Assembly (NCBI GenBank): GCA_964011675.1
Contig: CAXGPR010000005.1
Span: 1-64,000, forward strand
DNA length: 64,000 bases
Direction: 5' to 3'
Origin: GCA-2693325 sp964011675
GTDB taxonomy: Bacteria > Latescibacterota > UBA2968 > UBA8231
The translations under genes and the position numbers were made by a program. This document shows, piece by piece, positions 59,758 to 64,000 of the stretch; the first letter of the stretch is position 1, and each line of letters opens with the position of its first letter. The notes below the pieces were generated by a model. The model saw only the letters and a list, made by a program, of their open reading frames with translations, was not told where the DNA came from and made no database searches.

Positions 59758-62139
59758 TTAGTACGCCACGCGAACGAGTCGATAGACGCGTTCATCAAGT
59801 GCATCGGCGTCAACCTCGATGCGCACTACATAGACGCCGGGTGGCACAACTGTGCCCGCCTGCGCGCCGTTCCATTCGTAGTGAGATCGGCTGCCATTTT
59901 GGCGTTGATCGGTTAGGCTAGTGACGTGCTCGCCGCTCAGCGTGAACACGTTGACGCGCGGATCGATATTGGTTTTCACCACTGTAAAGCCCAGTTGATA
60001 AGAATCGTTGGTACCATCTCCGTTAGGCGTGATCCACCCTCCGTCTCTGATGTTGCGAATGAGCGATGTGCCTGCGACTGCATCGGGAACAAAAACTTGT
60101 ATTGCACCGTATTCGGCGGGTACGACGCCTTGGACATTTTCCTCTTGATCCGAGTTGACGACTTCGGTATTAAACTCGGTTGGACTCTTGGTAACGCGCG
60201 CTCTGAAGACAACTTCTACAGAATCTGCGCGGACCACAGGAGGCGGTAGCTGTACAATGAGCGAGTCGCTGCGCAAAGTCGCGCTCGCATCTACGGGGCT
60301 ACCGCCAACACGCGCTTCTACAAACTCAGCGTCGATGCTTCCGGTCGGGAGGTCGATGAGGACGCGGTCGAATCCGGCATCGCTTCTGCCAAATGCAATG
60401 GGACGTATCGTGTAGTTAAAGGTTTGTAGCGAATCGATGGGTGCCTCGCGTGGTGCAATGCGCCCTGTGAGTCCGGCCGTAATAACGGGTGAGTTGGCTG
60501 CAAAACGCAGTGAACGCAATGTCGGAAACACCGTGGAATCGTCGCTTATCAAGCGCACGCGCGTGCGCAGCCACTGACGGGGAGAAGGTGAAAGGAACTC
60601 CTGTCCCGAAAAACGCTGCGGCTGACTCCAACTGCTCCACGTATCGTCGCGAACGCGCTCTTCAACAATGTCACCGCGGTTGCGCGATTTAGCCGCGTCA
60701 TAGGCATCTTTGGTCACTTCTTTTCCGTTGGCTAAGAAGTAGCGCAAAATCGTATCAAAGCCGTTTCCCGTTTGCGTCTCGACTTCGATGCGCGTGCCTG
60801 GGGGTAAATCGGCGTCCCATTCGACAAAGCGTATGCTGCGTGCGCCCCCGAGAAATATGTCGTCTGATTCTAATTCGATCTGAGCGGGATACCCCTCGCT
60901 GTGAAATACAAATAGCTGTACAGCTCGAAGATGTTGTTCCGGTTTTAGAACGCGCCACATGAGAAGGCGTAGTGGGCGCGGGTTGAATTGGAAGTCGAAC
61001 AGGTAACGCCGCTGTGAATTATCTACCGCAGACAGTAGTTCATAAAAGTATGGTCCCTCAACAACTGGATCGGAACTATTGCTTGGTGTGCCGTCAGACG
61101 AGAGAAACTCGATGTTCCCCCAGGTTCCCTGTTTATCGCGCTGGAAACCGTAGAGGAAAGGTCCTTTACCAGATACGATAGGCATCCAAACGATTCGATC
61201 TACACGGAATACGCTGCCGAAATCAATAACAGACCATACACCAGACTTGCGCCAGTTTCCCTTGTCAGATCCTTCTATGTTCCAACCGCGCCAGCCTAAA
61301 TCCTGATCTATAAGTTCCTCCGAACCGCTGCCTTTACCACAGCCGTTACAGTCGCGGTCTTTGGATGTCCAAGTGCGGCCTCCCCAGTGCGGTAAATTAT
61401 TTTCGACTCGTAGCTCCGTTTGGACGCGCGTCGAAAGATTAAATCCAATTCCATAGACTTCAATTTCTGCCAAAGCTGCAGAGGGTGTTTTTCCTGCAGC
61501 CTCAAAGCGAATAAAACGGACTATGTCAAAATTTACTTCTTCGCCGTCGCTTAAATACTCGCCCGTTGCGGGCAGAAGCCCAGTCGTCTTTAAATCAAAT
61601 TCGACAACACTGCTCGTGTTGTTGTTTATGGGGCGTCCTAGTCGGTTGTATACGATGCGCTTTGCTGTGCCCCCGAAAACTGGAATGCCCGGACTCACAT
61701 AAACAGAGAAGAAACCGAAGGGCTTACCCTCTTCATTGTCTGGAAAAATAACGCGCAGTTTTTCTGCGAGGACTGCCCGTCCTAGGTCGATCTCTATCCA
61801 CCATTTTTCAACGGGATCTTCTTCGTTGGGCTGCCACCAAGTCATCGTATCTTGGTCGCCGGCAAAGAAAGCTGTTGCCGCGTTAGACGGCGTACGCGCA
61901 AAACGCTGACCATAGTCACCTATAGACCTGGGACGAAATTCGTCGGCATTGGCTACGGCGTTGAAGGTTCTTCCAAATTGCTTAACTGCAATACCCTCAG
62001 GTTGCACGGTCATCAAGCCACGTGGGTAAGTCCAAGTAGCGAAGTCGTTCCCGGTAAAGTTGAGGTCCTGCGCGCTGAGGACTGAGCAGGTCGTCAGCAG
62101 ATACGCGATAATGAATGATGATCGCAGTGTGTTTATCAT
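59758..62139 (-). CDS. Large secreted protein with discoidin-like and FlgD-like domains
   Basis: The 793-residue product begins with a signal peptide (FIIAYLLTTCSVLSAQ). Two discoidin-like (F5/8-type) blocks may follow, marked by GRAVLAEKLRVIFPDNEEGK and WSVIDFGSVFRVDRIVWMPI. The C-terminus is a FlgD-like Ig domain: ITPNGDGTNDSYQLGF, then VNVFTLSGEHVTSL and PPGVYVVRIEVDAD, as in sorting or anchoring tails of FCB-group surface proteins. The gene is paralogous to the one just upstream, which shares the same closing architecture. The spacing to that gene is 22 bases, so the two probably form one transcript. Confidence 0.85.
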   Translation of the reverse strand: MINTLRSSFIIAYLLTTCSVLSAQDLNFTGNDFATWTYPRGLMTVQPEGIAVKQFGRTFNAVANADEFRPRSIGDYGQRFARTPSNAATAFFAGDQDTMTWWQPNEEDPVEKWWIEIDLGRAVLAEKLRVIFPDNEEGKPFGFFSVYVSPGIPVFGGTAKRIVYNRLGRPINNNTSSVVEFDLKTTGLLPATGEYLSDGEEVNFDIVRFIRFEAAGKTPSAALAEIEVYGIGFNLSTRVQTELRVENNLPHWGGRTWTSKDRDCNGCGKGSGSEELIDQDLGWRGWNIEGSDKGNWRKSGVWSVIDFGSVFRVDRIVWMPIVSGKGPFLYGFQRDKQGTWGNIEFLSSDGTPSNSSDPVVEGPYFYELLSAVDNSQRRYLFDFQFNPRPLRLLMWRVLKPEQHLRAVQLFVFHSEGYPAQIELESDDIFLGGARSIRFVEWDADLPPGTRIEVETQTGNGFDTILRYFLANGKEVTKDAYDAAKSRNRGDIVEERVRDDTWSSWSQPQRFSGQEFLSPSPRQWLRTRVRLISDDSTVFPTLRSLRFAANSPVITAGLTGRIAPREAPIDSLQTFNYTIRPIAFGRSDAGFDRVLIDLPTGSIDAEFVEARVGGSPVDASATLRSDSLIVQLPPPVVRADSVEVVFRARVTKSPTEFNTEVVNSDQEENVQGVVPAEYGAIQVFVPDAVAGTSLIRNIRDGGWITPNGDGTNDSYQLGFTVVKTNIDPRVNVFTLSGEHVTSLTDQRQNGSRSHYEWNGAQAGTVVPPGVYVVRIEVDADALDERVYRLVRVAY

Positions 62140-62161
62140 AGTACAGCCTCTGATACGTTTC

Positions 62162-64000
62162 CTAATAGACTACGCCCAATGGACCTATTTGTCTGAATAC
62201 GGCCTTGTCGACGTCGACTTCGACGCAGACCAAGTAAATGCCGGGGAGTACTGTCTCTCCGCTGCTGTTCCGACCGTCCCAAGCTGCGCTGTAGGGGCCT
62301 GCAATCGCCGGTTGCTCCAACAGTATTGCGATCTCTTGGCCCGCAAGGTCGAGCGCCGCCACGCGGAGCGTGCCTCCGTTGACGCTGAACAGGTCAAAAG
62401 ATATTTGAGCATCTTCATTGATCCCGTCTCCGTTGGGTGTGAATACGCTGCTTGAGAGCGTCATGGGGCCTAGGATTTCAACATCTACGTCGCTGGCAAC
62501 AATTTGCACGGAGTTACTGCCTACGTCTGCGCGTGCATCACCGGCCTCAACGGACTGCGGTAAGGCTACATCAGTAGTGCGATTTAGGATACGTGCCTCT
62601 AAAAATACTGAGGCTTGAAAGATAGCACTGCTAAAATGTAGGCGAATCGAACGGTCTTGGCGCACGGTTTCGGGAAAGAAAATGCGAAATTGTCCGTTCG
62701 CTGCCTGCAGCGAGAAGTCATCCCCTTCAATGGCCGGATTCCCATCAATCTCGAGGCCGTTAAACTGCGCCGCTGCCGGTACATCCAGCTCAATCGTATC
62801 GTAGCCTGCTCTGTTTGTGCCTGCAACCGTGCGCAGATCATAAGCGAAAGTCCGTTGAATGCCTAGAGGCACTTCTACTCGCGGGCTCTGATCGACTGGC
62901 TGATTTTCTCCAAGTGAAATTTCAGCGAGTGCACTGTCGGCTAAGAGGGGAGAAATCTCAAACGCGATGCTGTCCAATACGCCAAAAGCCATCGGGTCTT
63001 CCGTACGGATTTTGAACTGAAACTGCAAATACTGGGCCCCGTCAGAAGAGCGAATTTCATTCCCTGAGGCTTGGTAGGGAACAGACCACGTATTCCAGTT
63101 CTCGGCATCGTTTCCCCGCATCGCTCTAAATCCAGAGATGCCTTCGGAAAAGCGCTCTACCACGCGCGGTGATTTGAAGTAGGTAGTTTCGTCCACCTCA
63201 CTTGGGCGGCCTAAGTCGTCAAAGATAAAGAATGTTTTAGGTTGGTCGTCAAAGCCTGCTCGCGTCTGTAATTCCAAGTGTACTGGCGCGTTGGGATCTG
63301 CAACGATTTCACCCGAAGACGTTTGTCTATAGCGCGTAAAACCCCAGTGGACGCGTCCCAAACTTACCGCCTCTCCAAATGAATGCGGCGTGGAGAGGTA
63401 GCGCGCCTCTTCGGGATAGCCTCGCCCAAAAACTTGTATCTCCGCGAGCAACGTTGTAACCGTTGTCTCACCAAACTTAAACCGTAGGAACCGCGTAAAA
63501 GCCAGTTCGGGTGTGAGAGATACAATGCTGATGTTATTAGCGAAGGTGCTACCGATGATTTCTTCAAGCTGATGGTAACCGACTGAGCCTGTTGAGGTGT
63601 TTTCGTCTTCGAATATTAGCCACTCGACGGGCACGTTTGTGCGACTCACTTCATAGGCACGGGCAAAGAGGTCGCGCTGGCGCTGGTTGTCACTCGTCAA
63701 TCCGGTTTGAGGAGGAAAGAAAACGATGCTATCAACGGGCACGGGCACGCCCAAGTCTAGCGTGATAAAATTGACGCTGTTGGGACGTCCGTCGAAGCGC
63801 GCGTTGTGACTATATGCGGCTGTAAGTTCATCGCCGTCTATCAGTCCACGGTAGACTTCTGGGGCTCGGGCGTTGGAACCTCCTCCTGACCACATACGTG
63901 GGTGCCAGCCGACCTCGAGCGTGTCGGCTTCTATTTGACGTGGTCCCTTGTGTAAGCTCCAACGGTAGCCAAAGAGGTTGCGCTGAGTGGTTTTTATACC
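62162..64000 (-). CDS. Partial paralogue of the FlgD-tailed secreted protein (5' end outside the window)
   Basis: The frame is open to the window edge and so the N-terminus is missing; an internal ATG at 63895 is not a likely start because in-frame codons continue to 64000. At least 612 codons are present. The visible part has a discoidin-like region (PVDSIVFFPPQTGLTSDNQR, FTRFLRFKFGE) and beta-sandwich segments, and it ends with SVFTPNGDGINEDAQISF and LPGIYLVCVEVDVD, a FlgD-like Ig tail. It is clearly related to the gene at 59758 in order and in motifs such as RAGYDTIELDVPAAAQFNGL. It is the upstream partner, 22 bases away. Confidence 0.87.
   Translation of the reverse strand, partial: GIKTTQRNLFGYRWSLHKGPRQIEADTLEVGWHPRMWSGGGSNARAPEVYRGLIDGDELTAAYSHNARFDGRPNSVNFITLDLGVPVPVDSIVFFPPQTGLTSDNQRQRDLFARAYEVSRTNVPVEWLIFEDENTSTGSVGYHQLEEIIGSTFANNISIVSLTPELAFTRFLRFKFGETTVTTLLAEIQVFGRGYPEEARYLSTPHSFGEAVSLGRVHWGFTRYRQTSSGEIVADPNAPVHLELQTRAGFDDQPKTFFIFDDLGRPSEVDETTYFKSPRVVERFSEGISGFRAMRGNDAENWNTWSVPYQASGNEIRSSDGAQYLQFQFKIRTEDPMAFGVLDSIAFEISPLLADSALAEISLGENQPVDQSPRVEVPLGIQRTFAYDLRTVAGTNRAGYDTIELDVPAAAQFNGLEIDGNPAIEGDDFSLQAANGQFRIFFPETVRQDRSIRLHFSSAIFQASVFLEARILNRTTDVALPQSVEAGDARADVGSNSVQIVASDVDVEILGPMTLSSSVFTPNGDGINEDAQISFDLFSVNGGTLRVAALDLAGQEIAILLEQPAIAGPYSAAWDGRNSSGETVLPGIYLVCVEVDVDKAVFRQIGPLGVVY

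Noticed and set aside
1..64000. CRISPR arrays, tRNA or rRNA genes, and insertion sequences
   Set aside because: I saw no regularly spaced direct repeats, no tRNA cloverleaf with TTC-loop signature, no rRNA stretches and no transposase reading frames.

Overview
The window looks like chromosomal DNA of a Gram-negative bacterium. There are lipoprotein signal peptides, a large putative outer-membrane or surface protein, MreD/RodA/PBP2, SPOR and SLT-LysM wall proteins, and surface proteins ending in 'TPNGDG' FlgD-like domains. Those C-terminal domains, the abundance of TPR proteins, a class I lysyl-tRNA synthetase and CRTAC1-type FG-GAP proteins fit an uncultured FCB-like or Latescibacterota-like lineage. 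That placement is inference; no rRNA, tRNA or CRISPR array was recognised. No IS element or phage was seen.

Layout. 1-445 holds a decayed sigma-54 activator remnant. 446-9860 (minus) is a tightly packed nine-gene run: LytR_C protein, RsfS, MtnA, SPOR lipoprotein, SLT-LysM transglycosylase, MreD, PBP2, RodA and a TPR protein, several joined by TAATG overlaps. 10029-20909 is metabolic: an ornithine-cyclodeaminase-like enzyme, a giant ASH-repeat protein, a phosphatase/aldolase/aminotransferase cassette, an orphan molybdenum hydroxylase subunit, a phosphopantetheinyl transferase and a RidA-like protein. 21040-29098 has a probable decayed gene, a 2-hydroxyacid dehydrogenase, TrxB, RsmA, a C45 acyltransferase with a quinone oxidoreductase, an LDH2 dehydrogenase, a CYTH enzyme, ZapA and a FliL-like lipoprotein.

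29116-41397 contains GlmM, a SAM hydrolase, lipoproteins, an NHL and a TPR protein, infA with a structured leader, a doubly nonsense-mutated monooxygenase relic, class I LysRS, DUF72, YhbY, FxsA, a GNAT and an epimerase. 41577-52070 contains a TPR membrane protein, PckA, an exported Nudix-like protein, an AI-2E-family transporter, a nitronate monooxygenase-like enzyme, a cold-shock gene with an unusual palindromic leader, a P-loop protein lacking its lysine, and an ArsR-methyltransferase/AhcY pair behind a palindromic operator. 52557-64000 is a surface block: TPR lipoprotein, CRTAC1 protein, parvulin isomerase, an 883-residue putative barrel protein and two tandem FlgD-tailed proteins, the last running off the window.

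Functional threads are envelope elongation and remodelling, the SAM/SAH/methylthioadenosine cycle (mtnA, SAM hydrolase, ahcY with its regulator), redox enzymes and calcium-binding surface proteins. Two or three broken genes in 64 kb suggest ongoing gene loss, or assembly errors.
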